Of a stretch of 64,000 nt of DNA, positions 12,932 to 25,000 are shown in pieces. The DNA lies in contig NC_045148.1 in the NCBI RefSeq assembly GCF_008831285.2, forward strand, positions 15,726,802 through 15,790,801, given 5' to 3'. The DNA comes from Nymphaea colorata. Lineage: Eukaryota; Streptophyta; Magnoliopsida; Nymphaeales; Nymphaeaceae. The notes beneath the pieces were generated by a model that worked only from the letters and a program-made list of their open reading frames with translations, ran no database searches and was not told where the DNA came from. The first letter of the stretch is position 1; the number at the start of each line of letters is the position of its first letter. A program made the position numbers and the translations under genes.

Positions 12932-15510
12932 GAGGAAGTGAGAGCTAAATAATTCATATTTATGGTTTCAGATTCAGCTGAAGGTTGATCCTGATTAAAG
13001 CATATTAAATAAATGCAAAACTATTTATTGATGGTGTATGGTAGAGGGTGAATAATGGAACATGGATGTGAACTGCAATGATCATTTGTTTTTTGCTCAA
13101 GACTGCAACAGGTCCATTGATTTCCAATATGCAGGACATATTGGAACAGTAGATAGAATGCTACTACGGTGTGCGGATAACTGGTGAAAGCGATCCACTG
13201 GTATGAAATGAAAGTGCTTTGCTGAACTTTACGTAGAGGAGTTGCTTTCAGTATGTTGCTGCTACACGTGAGGATCATAGGAATCTCGTGTGAGAAAAAA
13301 AACGTGGAGGCTAGAAGGAAGAGCGATGCCATTGTGCATCTTGCAGTCTGCACATCAATGAAGGATCATGAGCAGTTTTTAGAATTTGAAGATACCTATG
13401 ATTCTATAGGACTTCGATTTTTTTTCTTTTGCATGACTATCCATTGCTCCATGGTTGTAGCTCTTCCTTTCAGATCTTCCACATTATTGTGAACTTAAAA
13501 CTGTTTTATATTCAATATGTTGTGTAGAATATAAAGTTGCTTCTCAGTGATCATTTTCTTTTATTTTTTTTTCTTTTTGGGGCTGCCGTGGCGCTTGCTT
13601 GCTCATTATTTCTTATTACAGTACTCTCGTGGAACCATTCTCAAGAGAGAGCTAATTGAGTCCCATAACGTCGATATATAGAAGGTATCATATGTCAAAT
13701 TGTCATATAGTCCTCCTCTTTATATTGGCATTTTGTTTCTAAAGCACAAGGATATTTTCATCATTTTTTTTTAACTAGTGTTGGATGACATAATTGACGC
13801 TATTAAATAGTTGTCATAATTTAATAACTTACAGATTAACAATATTTATGTATATCACTGATGTAGTCTATAGACTACGTAAATATGAAAACTATGTCGA
13901 CTAATTATTAACAGTACAATGAATTTTGTTAGTGGTTCATAAGGTGGCCTGTGGAAAGTTATGTTTTTCACAAACATATATAATGTATTTGAACTTTGAA
14001 AAAAGGAATTTAAATATGGTGTCTTAAAACCATCTACCCAAGTTGATTAAACTGTCTATATATATATGTGTGTGTGTGACACCAGACCCCTAAACCCGTT
14101 AAGTCTAACATCCTTCACTCTTATTTTTATGTCTATAATCTCTCTGTTTATTAAATATAATTTAACAAAGAATGAAAAAAAAGAACGGGATAGTGATAAA
14201 AGAGAGAGGATTCAAGATCTAATTTTTATGTATATAAGAAACGAAATAGGTAAATCTCAGTTTAACCACTTAGGTCATGGCCAAAAACTAGACCACCAAA
14301 GATCTTCTCAAAAGGCATTTTAGACAAAATTTCAACAGGCTAACATGCTTAAGAATACCATTTTAGTAAAAAGCACGCCTTAATTCCACTTATTTGAATA
14401 AAAAATATCGAGTTTTTTACTATCGAAATTCTGATGTTAAAACTGCCATTCATTCTTTTATGATAAAAAAAAAACTCAAGACATGAATACTTTGATAATA
14501 ATTTATTCTAAGTGGTCTAGCTTTTTTCCCCTAACGTCACCGATTATTGTGTCTCTTATCCTACAAATAGACCAAGGCTCATCAAGACTTCTAGCATTTC
14601 ATGTGGTCCACAGAAAGGGAACATGATCGAAACTGATGAATCTCAGAGATATGTGCAGTTCAACCAGCGGTAGTTACGTGGTTGCTGCAATGGGTCCGCG
14701 ATGTTTTAAACTTCTGACTTGGATGGGACCTTGTCAAATCTCAGTACATCAATTTCTCCACCTCTCCGTACTTTTCTTCGTCTGATCATGGAGGTAAAGA
14801 AAAAAAAATGAAGAAGGAAAGAAAAGGAAACTGCCCAAGTTCACAATCGTCTTCTCGAACAGTATAAAACAGGTAAAGTACCTGACAATTGTCGATGAAT
14901 AAAATTGGAGTTGGTTCTTCGAAAATACAGAGAGATCGGCTTCTGTGCCATAGCGTAGAATGTTTGAGGTGAAGATACTCGACAATTGCCAACGAAAATT
15001 AAAACCAACGGGGCATTGAAATTAGAGATCGAAGAGAAAGCAAGAAGACGAGTTGTTCGGACAATTAATGCTCCACACCCTACACAGGGATAATGCCAAA
15101 AAGAAAGGGGTTGCTGTACTGGTCAGATCTGATTGGTTTTTCTTCTTTGCCCCCATTTTGGCCATGGCAAACTCGAATTCACCCTCCAGGTTGGATCTAC
15201 ATGGGATCTGGATCTGACCTCCTCACAGTTCATCTTTCACGGCTTGTCAGGATCCATCCAATGCTGAACCAAATTTTGTCGGGAAAAGCATGATGCAGGA
15301 ATAAATAAAATTCTGAAAGAAGAAGCTGAAGCGGCTTATATAAAAGTTTGAAAAGTTTTTTCCATTTCTGGGGTTGAATTTGCTTGTAGATCTGCGGATT
15401 TTTTTCCTCCCATACAAGAGAAATCATATCTTATGAGACGGTTTTTGGCGGTTAATGTTGCTGGGCTGGATACCGATGTAAATTGTTTTCAGAAACTTTT
15501 TCACTAAAAA
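12932..15510. other. Intergenic region downstream of the MYB26-like gene
   Basis: It starts with the likely 3' UTR (AATAAA-like ATTAAATAAATG near 13003). The rest is AT-rich, with no open frame that looks conserved. Short open stretches at 13021-13353 and 14749-14992 lack splice context and family motifs. Confidence 0.6.
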
Positions 15511-15608
15511 ATGGGAAGAAAAAAACAGACAATTTGTTGTCTTTTTTAGGGGCCGTTTGATGGGAAGAAAAAAACAGACAATTTGTTGTCTTTTTTAGGG
15601 GCCGTTTG
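15511..15608. repeat. Perfect 49-bp tandem duplication
   Basis: Copy 1 is 15511-15559 and copy 2 is 15560-15608, identical by eye. Each begins ATGGGAAGAAAAAAAC and ends TTAGGGGCCGTTTG. The end block GGGGCCGTTTGATGG is a common plant DNA-transposon terminus, so the duplication includes the left edge of the element that follows. Confidence 0.95.
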
Positions 15609-15624
15609 ATGGCTTGGAAATCTG

Positions 15625-15830
15625 AAATTGGAAATATATTTCTGAAAATATATTTCCTAAAAAAAGAATGAAAAAAATATATTCGATTCCCATTTTGATG
15701 AGTGTTTGATAACTGAGAAATATATTTCCAGAAACATATTTCTGTGTTTGATTTTTAAGAAACATACTTCCAGATTTTCAGAAATACATTTCTTAGTTTG
15801 ATATTAGAAACTTATTTCCAGAATTTGTGT
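15625..15830. repeat. Cluster of palindromic GAAATATATTTC-like motifs
   Basis: At least six variants of GAAATATATTTC, GAAACATATTTC and AGAAATACATTTCT occur within about 200 bases next to the GGGGCCGTTTGATGG terminus. The spacing is irregular. They are read as subterminal repeats of the element above. Confidence 0.6.
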
Positions 15831-18305
15831 AAATAGAACACAGACTAAAGGCTTCCACCGTTCAACTAGAACAACCCGACAACATTGTCTCTACTTACGT
15901 TCTAGACGAAAGAATATGCTCAAGAAACAAGGTCGACAAACTTAAAAGCTGCAACTTTATGCATAACTGTATGCTTGGAGGCCATCCTGCTTTGGTTTAT
16001 GCAGAAAGAAATGTTCATTTACGTGCTGATGAACAGTTACTTCTGCACATTTACGTGCTGATGAATTCCACCCAAGCTCCAAAGGCTAGTGACGAAGAGG
16101 GTATTACCCAACTACTCATAACATAACTACTACAAGTTACTTCTCAACTCCAGGCACAACAGCCCCTCAGAGCAAGTATAGGAAGAAATGTCATTTATGT
16201 ATGTATGTCAGTATGTGAGAGAGAGAGAGAGATCCTTATAACAACTTCAATCCTCACTTCTACTGGTTAGAAACATCATCTGGCACAAATTGTTAAATTC
16301 TACCTACATTTACTGTTTCACAAAGAGCAGTTTACAGGTTATGACAATCATCAATGTGCAAATTACATTGCAGCATAAAATTTTCACTTGCTGTTCATGA
16401 AGATCCCATAGGCCATAACATAAAAAAAAACACATAATTAAAGATGTCACTTATTTCTGTAGTCAGTTTTAGTGGAACAACAACAGTATGAGAAATTGTA
16501 GAAATGCTATGCAAATGACATGATGAATTGAAAACCAAAGCAAGGAAGGCTAGATCCAGACATAGGAAAAATGGGTAGAGTACGCTAGTTATCTGCATAG
16601 CACGATGTTCATCATGGCAACCAAAAAGAGAGAAGAAAGACCTGTATGTGTAAATTAGATCCAATATTTATAAAGTAATATCTGTTTGCAGGGGAATGAA
16701 AAAAAAATACACACAAGTATTCTGCAGAGCAAAAAATTCTTGTAGCACACAAGGTAGTAGATCTGTAGGAATCATCATTAAATAACTGTGGTAACCGATC
16801 ATGGTTGTAGCAGTTCCAAGGAACCAATTGGTTCACATACCACAAACTACACCTCCAAAACCACATGGGAAGGCATGGCAGTACTTGAGATTCTACGCAG
16901 TTTGCCAAATGGACCACAAAACCAAGGAGGTCAAGCAAAAAACATCTCACAGTTCTGGTGCATTTCTGTATAGTACAGAAAATATCTTCAGTCCTGTTCA
17001 AACGACATCAGTTATAGCTACTAGAAATACAAACAGGAAACAGGAGTTGACTGAAAAACTGCAACCAATTAAATATATATTCTGAAAGAAAATAATACAG
17101 TTAAATGTCAACCTTCGGAAGAAAGATACAAAACAGGGACAATAATATAATAATAATAATAACATGGGGACTCTCCTGCATAATGTCAAAGCTTCAGTGG
17201 ATTGGGAAGCTCTGTGGGCTTCAGAGGAAGAAGAAAAACTTCGGAAATAGTAATGATCTTAGCGATGACAAAAATGGATATTAGAAGCAGTATTTGCATT
17301 AAAACCAGGCAAGCTGAAAAGGGATTCATTTCAATTTCACCAAAAAGTAGCCCAAACTTTTGATACTTACCATTTTGCTAACCAGCTTATTAGGGGGAAA
17401 AAAATTAATGAAGCTTCTACGGCCAAGAGGACAAGAAGACGTTGCAATCTGAAAAAATTTATAGAAGGATTAATTAAAGAGAGAAGCCAACACTTTCACT
17501 CGCTTGGTCTCTCAATTACGAACTGAGACACCCAAAAATGTGTGAAGTGTTCCCGGGAACCGTACAATAAATTGCCCACTAAATCTTAGGATACAACAGT
17601 AGAGGCTGGTGTGTTATTGATTCTGCAACTATGCAGAGAGGTTCTAAGCATGGAAGCAAGAAAATGGTCGCGGTTACTTCCACACCCTTGAGCCACAACG
17701 AAGAACCGATTTCACTGGATATCTCTTATATGGAAATTTCCATACAAAACTGTGGTGGAAAATTCTATTTACAATTTTTATGGTCAAATTCGTACCTAAA
17801 ACAAGCTTCTGATGGGTTACAATCCAGGAGACAAAGAGAAGATGATTCTGATAAATAAATGGCTTATCTATTGTATGTACTGCTAAGGATAACCATAAGC
17901 ACCAACTAAGGTTGGTATTCCCAGATTCCCATAGAGCCTATAAAGTATCATTGAGCAAGCCAAATTTATGAGAATAACTTGCAGCATTTCATAAAAATGT
18001 GATCTATCAACACAAGATTTTACCAACACAAGCAAAACCCAATTCAAAGAACCATAACAAAAAGCCAGACACAAATCAAGCACCGATGAGGGGCTCTCTG
18101 GCAGGCGGCAGCCCCTCGAAAGAAAAAGGAGTGCTGGAGAGCAGACTGTTTGCACTGCAGCATTTTACAAATCAAAACCCCCTTCCCAATAACGCGAGAT
18201 ACATAGAAAAATAGAGAGAGAGAGAGACCTCTGGCGGTGTAGGCGACGGACGTTGGCAGACTGAAGATATGATACACACTGGCAGGGCAAACAGTCAACG
18301 ATGGA

Positions 18306-18474
18306 GTGAGACGACGACCAGCGGCCGGCGGGAGACTACGAGCAGCAGGCAGACCAGGGGAGGTAGCAACGGCAGGAGGGAGACGACAAGCAGCAGGAAG
18401 ACCAGGGGAGGCAGCAGCGGCAGGAGGGAGAAGAGCAGGAGGCAGCAGCGGCAGGAGGGAGACGAGCAGCTGCG
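18306..18474. repeat. GC-rich imperfect minisatellite (GGCAGGAGGGAGACGA unit)
   Basis: About four degenerate units contain GGCAGGAGGGAGA, AGCAGCAGG and GACCAGGGGAGG in repeating order. The GC content contrasts sharply with the flanks. Open frames on both strands across it are low-complexity Arg/Gly/Ser or Pro/Ala/Leu translations of the repeat, not recognised proteins. Confidence 0.8.
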
Positions 18475-18523
18475 ATGAGATGCGAGAGATGCGAGGGTGC
18501 CCTAACGGACAAAAAAATAAACC

Positions 18524-18567
18524 CGGAAAAATGTTTCCACCCCTCTCTCGATGGAAACATTTTTCCG
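18524..18567. repeat. Perfect 16-bp inverted repeat, 12-base loop
   Basis: Arms are 18524-18539 (CGGAAAAATGTTTCCA) and 18552-18567. They pair perfectly around a 12-base loop. It lies 50 bases left of the terminal palindrome of the putative element. Confidence 0.9.
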
Positions 18568-18613
18568 AAAACATTTTGCCAAATCCACTTTCAACGGCTC
18601 CAAAAATTTTTCC

Positions 18614-18692
18614 GCGTTTGATAGCATGGACATTTTTTTAAAATTTGAAATTTTTTTCCTGAGCTACAGAAAATTTCCATGCTATCAAACGC
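18614..18692. repeat. 79-bp palindromic terminus
   Basis: The left arm GCGTTTGATAGCATGGACAT is mirrored at the right end (CCATGCTATCAAACGC) with one mismatch near the inner edge. An AT-rich centre separates them. The right arm doubles as the terminal repeat of the larger element, so this is either a tiny foldback element or a duplicated terminus. Confidence 0.8.
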
Positions 18693-19072
18693 CCCCTTAG
18701 AGAAGGATAAGGACTAAGTGGCTTAATATTCAACCCCAACAGTGACTAATATATGTATTTCACTAAGGAGACGACAAACATCACTTATGAAACAAACTGA
18801 ATGTGTTGTAGACTGATTTTGCTGATGCATATATCAGCATCTCATATAATCGATCACTTGCAATTGAGATTACGGAGGAACGACAGTGCATGCCAGGAAC
18901 AAATCTAGTCACCATGAGAAATCATGCAGATTCCGAAGCAGGAAATGAACTCATTGGCAATGAAAACCATGGCCAACGGGGCGGCAGTATATATATCAAA
19001 TGAAATACGGGGGAGAGAGGGTTTCCAAACTGAAATTTCACTACCAAAAAGTTGTACATACAAGCAATGTTT

Positions 19073-19244
19073 TCAGTCATGAAGAAAAGTTCTAAAACCA
19101 TTTACACCATAAAAACTTGAGTTATTTCCATGGGCCTGGTAGAAATTCAAAGATGGCACCTCAGAGAAGCTTGCTAAATCTTCACTGAGTTCACTGACTG
19201 CTTTAGGCGATGTAGCTGAGACAAGATCAGTAGCAGAAACCCTC
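19073..19244 (-). CDS. Candidate 3'-terminal exon of an unrecognised gene
   Basis: On the minus strand, an acceptor (TGCTTCTAG/G) at 19245 is followed by 56 open codons ending in TGA at 19075-19073. The peptide (starting RVSATDLVSATSPKAVSELS, later EDLASFSEVPSLNFY) has a protein-like composition but matches no family I know. A possible upstream micro-exon with good splice sites (36 bases, 19824-19859) gives DHKVAIDHDLNN, but its phase does not join directly. It may be a non-coding transcript. Confidence 0.25.
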
Positions 19245-20531
19245 CTAGAAGCATAAATTCAGCTTCTATCTCTCACAACGATCTCCCTTTCATATACTCT
19301 TGATACAAACATCAACATCTGTGTGGCTCCCTGCAAATCCTCAAGTCTTATTCACAATTCTAACACTTTGTGGATGCTATCTAGCCAATTCCAAAGGCCA
19401 CAGCGAATTTCTGTTTGTCACTAACTTGGCAACCGGATGTCATGCCCTGGAGCTGAAATTGTAACCTAGCATGTCATAATCCTTTGGTACTAGCAACAAC
19501 ATCAAAAGTGATTAATCACGTTCAGCACTGACCAGGATGGAGACGCTGATTATATAAATGTGAGTTCATTTTGGTACAAGTCCAAGCAGACATGTAGAAG
19601 CTAAACAGTCAAAGATATGTCTAAAAATAATCAATGACGTACTGCAGCCCCTTTACACAGGAAAAGCTCAAATTCAAAATAGCAATTATTAGGTGTATTC
19701 AATTTCAAAGTACATATCTTGCAAATAAATATCTAAACAAGTAATTCATGGAAAGAGTCACAGATTCAGCACTAACAATGTGAGACAGAGTTACAGAACC
19801 TGGATTTAGTTGCCTGGTCTTACATTGTTAAGGTCATGGTCTATTGCAACTTTATGGTCCTAGCAAGCTCCATAAGCGAAGAGTATGCAAAGAACCCAAG
19901 TGCAACTACTACCCTGGGAAAAAAACTGTTCCAATTATCATATGCTACCTACCTGTTCATGTAGGACTTTCCTATTCAATCCAACGTGGTCAAAATTTAA
20001 ACAATTAGACTCCAGTATTCGATTGTCCATCAAAAACAACCTGTCCACAGTAAGCATGAATAACTTGGTAGCAATCTGTTTGGCACCTGTAAGAAAACTG
20101 AAAACAACCTTGTTAACAAATAATATTAATGATTTTGAAGAGTAAGCAAAGAATCAAAGACAGCCATTTCTCAGTATATACTATTTACGTATGATGAAAG
20201 TACAAAAAAATACATCGCATTTACATTCGAGTAGCATTCAATATGATAAGCGATACAAGAGATATAATCTAACATTAAGATCCATGGGAGATTTGAAAGC
20301 TCATTAAGGAAGCTAATTTATGGTAACATCTAGGTAGGTAATTTTCCCATGCACTGAACTGCGTACTAATTATATTAGGAAGACACTTCATAGAAATTGA
20401 AAGCTCCATAAATGACAAAAGTACTGAATTCTACACTATATGTTTATGTTGCTTCTCACTGGTAGTCAAACTATTTCATTTTTTTTATAAAGAAACCAAA
20501 CAAATGATTAAGAGACTTAACGTAGCATTCA

Positions 20532-21080
20532 TTATTTATTATACAACTGCTCAACTTGCAGTGACAGATAACCAGCAGGACTTGGAGGAAAAATGAAACA
20601 ACAGCAGTAATCTACAACAGAGGCAGGTGGACTTGGGCTGCAACAGTCAGATGAACCCAAGGAAAGCACTACATAGAAAAGGGGAAAAAAATGTAATCAA
20701 AGAAAAGTTATACCAGAAAAAAAAAAAAAAGATGCAGCTTCCACTTAAGACACTAATAAACTTCAAAAAATAGCACCAATCCAACAACAATATATGCTAC
20801 TAAAAAGCAACATTAATATAAAATTGCAGCTTACCTGAGTTGCGCTAGGAAATTGTGGCCAGGAACCTAAAATAAGGACATCTAAAAATCCAAAAATAAT
20901 ATCAAGAGAAAGGAGCAAATGAGGCAACGTAGATCAACAGCCCTTGTTCTCTGCGCAGGCAAGATGAACATCAGCAGTCCGTGGGGGGAGATCAACCTTC
21001 GCACTCAGGGAACAACAGTGATTCACTGCAGAGGGAAGAATAGCGGCTGTTGCACTCTCTCTCTCTCTTTTGGTTTTCAT
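20532..21080 (-). CDS. Candidate three-exon small gene, 73 codons, unrecognised
   Basis: Three minus-strand exons, 21080-20997, 20866-20835 and 20637-20532, join in frame (phases 0 and 2) with good acceptors (TTTTAG, GTTGCAG) and a strong donor CTCAG/GTAAGC. The product would be 73 aa. It starts MKTKRERESATAAI, where RERE comes from a GA microsatellite, and ends with a Pro/Cys-rich tail (SPPASVVDYCCCFIFPPSP). It has no known domain. The short length and microsatellite coding make a non-coding transcript equally possible. Confidence 0.25.
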
Positions 21081-21168
21081 GCTGCCAACAACACTGTAGC
21101 TCCCCTTGCTAGGGACGGCCACTGCCACAGCCTGTTGTCCGGAAACAGAAATTGAAGGGGGAAGACGA

Positions 21169-21170
<2 letters not shown>

Positions 21171-21229
<59 letters not shown>

Positions 21230-21240
21230 CTCTCTCTCTA
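21171..21240. repeat. Compound (CT)n(ATCT)n(CT)n microsatellite
   Basis: A CT run, then about seven ATCT units, then a second CT run. It lies just upstream of the candidate small gene at 20532-21080. Confidence 0.95.
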
Positions 21241-22019
21241 TTACAGAAATAGTCACACAAAAAAACCATGCCCTAAAAAGGAAATTTGAGCCTTACATGG
21301 GATGAACCCTGAGCTTTCCACTCCAGGTCAGGAACATATCTGCCATGGTTATTGCCATGGATATACACCAAGGCAGAAGATCCATTCTGCTGTAGTGTTT
21401 TCATTTTTTTTTCCCTTTTGGAAAGCTAGACTGATTAATTTCACAGGTTTAACAATGAGAAGGCTGCATAATGTGCCGGTGGCGACAGGTTGTAGGCTTC
21501 TCTTGGCCTAATAAGCAAATTGCTAGAAAAGTAAATTGATGGAAATGAGCAATATAGACATACTGGCAGAAATATGAGACACATCCTTCTGTGTAGAAAA
21601 GAACTGTAATAAGCATTGAAACACATTGTAATCAATGAGACGAGCTTCACAGGATTTAAGAAGCTTCAATAAACTTCTGTATAAATGCCATTGCAGTCAC
21701 ATATATATATCTCTCTCTCTCTCTCCCCCTCTCGCTCTCTTCCATTTAAAGAACTCAGGCCCAAGACTATGAAAAAATGGAACTGTTGTTTGCATCTTTT
21801 ATTGCTTCTCTTCTTCCCCTTTTGACAATAAATAACAAAAGAGTACGCAATATTAGAAAATCGTGGTAACATATCCACTACTTTGTTGTTTTACTTTTAT
21901 CGCCGTATACATGACTATCATTATACATCTCACTTCAGGCTTATTGAATCTCTAAGATAAATAGCTCCTCGCGTGGGAGGACTGTAACATGCTTCTCTAT
22001 ATACTTATGAATTCTCCTC

Positions 22020-25000
22020 TCATACAAACCGACTGTTAACCACAGCTCTGCACAGTTGAAATGTACTAGACTTGTTATTCTCATTGGTATCATTATCCTT
22101 TGAGCTAGTCTCTGCACTATCAGCATTAGCAGTTAAAATGATCTCCATGCCAGCAGGAACAAGGAAAATATTTCCTGTTGTGAGCAAAATTTCATCCTCC
22201 AAACCGATCTTCATTGATCCATGGCCATCGAGGACAATGAAAATGGATGGCTTTTGGACTGCGCTGAAAGTTGTGGACCTTCCAGCTGGAAGGCAACACT
22301 GATCAACTTCAAACTCATCAAATGGCGGTTGATAACTCTTAGTGTATTCTGATACTTCAGCACCTTTCAGAATATTAGGATAACCCTGTCATCGCATTTA
22401 GAATTCGCAGGAGCTCATCAGTAACATCATACTATAAACATCGGTTCTCAATGGTTAAACAAAAATGTACTGAAGGTATGCAATACATGTAGGAGGCAGT
22501 ATATGAATTAGTCACAGCTACAGTCAACATTTGTATGATTAAGAGGAAACTAATCATCTATAAGAACATTTGATATCACTTCACCTGCTTGTATGTAAGC
22601 ATGGAACAAAGAGTCTCAACATCACGATATTTCGGTGTCAGACCAGCTCGAACAACATTATCTGATGTTGCCATGCACTCAACACAATCACCATAGATGT
22701 AAGCATGAGGTTCATTTGCATCCAGGTATAAAGCTTCACCAGGATTAAGCTTTACATAGTTCAGAAAGAAGGACGATAATACTCCAACATCATTGGGATA
22801 TTGTTCTTCTAGCCGAAGAGCAAGCTGCTCTTTAGTTGTCAAGTGCCTGACCTATGAAGCAGAAAAAGTAGGCCACGAGTCAGGGAAGAAATGACACATA
22901 TGCATGGATATTCCAGGACATTTCCTACACCTTAAACCTATGAGAACAACATGAAGGAGACACATATTCCCCTGCGAAACCAAACAAAACTGCAAATGTG
23001 GTATCTGCTAATACCAAAGACCCAGCATCCACTCATAGTAAAGTGGAAAATGAACATCCTATCCCAAAAGCTTCAGTAAACTTTTTCGTTTTTACCATTT
23101 GATGGAGAAAAGTATAATACCACAACAAGTAAAAAAAAAAAAAACACACTTGCTGATGCCTCAAAAAGTTGCCAAGGTTTTAATGTTCTCCAATGACTTA
23201 TTTACAGAAACACAGTAATAAGATATTATGCAAATAATGAAGAGACTAGCTGTTTGGATATCAACCATGAAAATAAGGAACTTATTTATACCTGTTTTTC
23301 TTTAATCAAGCGGCTTTTCAACTCCAAGACTGTTTCAGAAACTGCATCCTGTTTTGCGGACATTAGTTGTGTAAAGACCGACTGCAGGGCAGCTTTGACA
23401 TCCTTTGCATCACTACGATCAATGTTTAAAAGCTCCTCAACAGACTCCTTGCCAACCAAATTCACTATCTCGGGGAGACTACCAAGCACGCCCTTAAGCT
23501 CCTGAAAAATAACTAAATTGCACACGATCAGAGACTGAGAGAGAGATTATAAATTCAGATTGCTTGTTGAGCTTATGGTAAGGTACTTGACGAATTCTCC
23601 ATTAGATAACATCCTCTGTGAAAATGAGCTCCAAAAATTTTGTTCTTAAATAGAATTTCTTTTATCCAGAAACTAAAATTGGAAAAAAGACATACAAACT
23701 TCTTTGTCCTTTACCAATCCTTCGTTTCTGAATTTGCATCAAATGCCATAATTCAAGATAAACACAATTCTGTATCTAACAAAAAATTAATAGTTACCTT
23801 GAATTTCCCCAAAATCACTTCTCCATTGATTTTCTTGTGGATATTGAGAGAAACCATATCAAACTCTTAGATTGTACAATGGCTATATCCTTTTGTTAAT
23901 CCATCACCCTTACTAGTATCATCCAGTTAATAACCCCTTCTAAAGATCCTTGTTACTGCTATTCTGTTACTTGGAAAATTTTAAGTCAGGTACTTTGCCT
24001 AAACCACAACCTTCCTTGTCAATCACGACAGGTCAAATTAATCAGGTTTCATAAAATTAATCAAGTAACAAAAATTTTCAAAAAAAGACAAATGAATTTA
24101 CGGTGCATCAACTGCTTATCAAATGATCAGCAAAAACAAGTTACAGTTAAACTTCTACTTGAAAATTTGAATTATAATATCAGAGAACAAAGCAGTATAG
24201 TGTTTAGAGATTCCAATAAAGCTTCATGACATCATTGCCATGAACCTACAAACTTAAAGTATTCAGCTAAGCAAATAACATTTATCTCAAAAAGTGAAGA
24301 GACAATGGTCATTCAACAACGAATTACCTCAAGATCAATAAAACCACATAAAGCTTCAAACTCAGTGAGTGCCAAAGCCATCTCAGGTTTGTGATTTGGG
24401 TCCTTATAAATATCTGGTCGCTCTTTATGCAAAACTGGAGCCAATTCCTTGTCTGGATGAGCTTGAATCGACAATGCTTTAGCAACTGAAAGAACCTAAA
24501 GAAACAGACAGAAAAGACTAATTTGAATTGGGTCTGGAGCTTTGAGAAAAAATAAAATATTCCAACTTATGTTTCAATAAAAAAGAGAATTTCCTGAGTA
24601 CTAGTTACATGACAAACCCTTCAAAAGGATCGAAAAGGCAGCTTTCCAATTCCAAGGGACTCAGCTTCAAGAATGTAATAGACAGTAGAATCAAAGAAAC
24701 AGCCAACGGAAGCATGTTGGAAAGCTGTAGGAATAACACCAGGATAACGTTCATAGAAAGGACTCAAAAGTGGAGATGACTCTAAAAAATGTAGTAGGGC
24801 ATAGAGTCCCATATATTGATTCCCCTAGAGCATTGTCATATCTAACTTGGAATGGTGACCTTCCCTCTCTAGAGCACAGAAACCTAATTCAAATGTCAAA
24901 AGCCAAGTCATATCTACCAGTAACTCTTCAGATTGTGCAAAATTTCGCATCTCAAAATGTCAGTGGTGCAATTAGTATCTAAAGAGCAGCTAGGATACGA

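Larger units (their letters stand above)
15553..18702. mobile_element. Putative non-autonomous DNA transposon or nested composite
   Basis: The left end TTAGGGGCCGTTTGATGGCT resembles the reverse complement of the right end at 18680-18702 (TCAAACGCCCCCTTA), about 22 of 26 positions by eye. The first 240 bases carry repeated palindromic GAAATATATTTC-like motifs, as expected of transposase-binding subterminal repeats. The right 400 bases carry a hairpin and a palindrome. I find no transposase and no clear target duplication. It could be one deleted element or separate insertions whose ends look alike. Confidence 0.45.
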
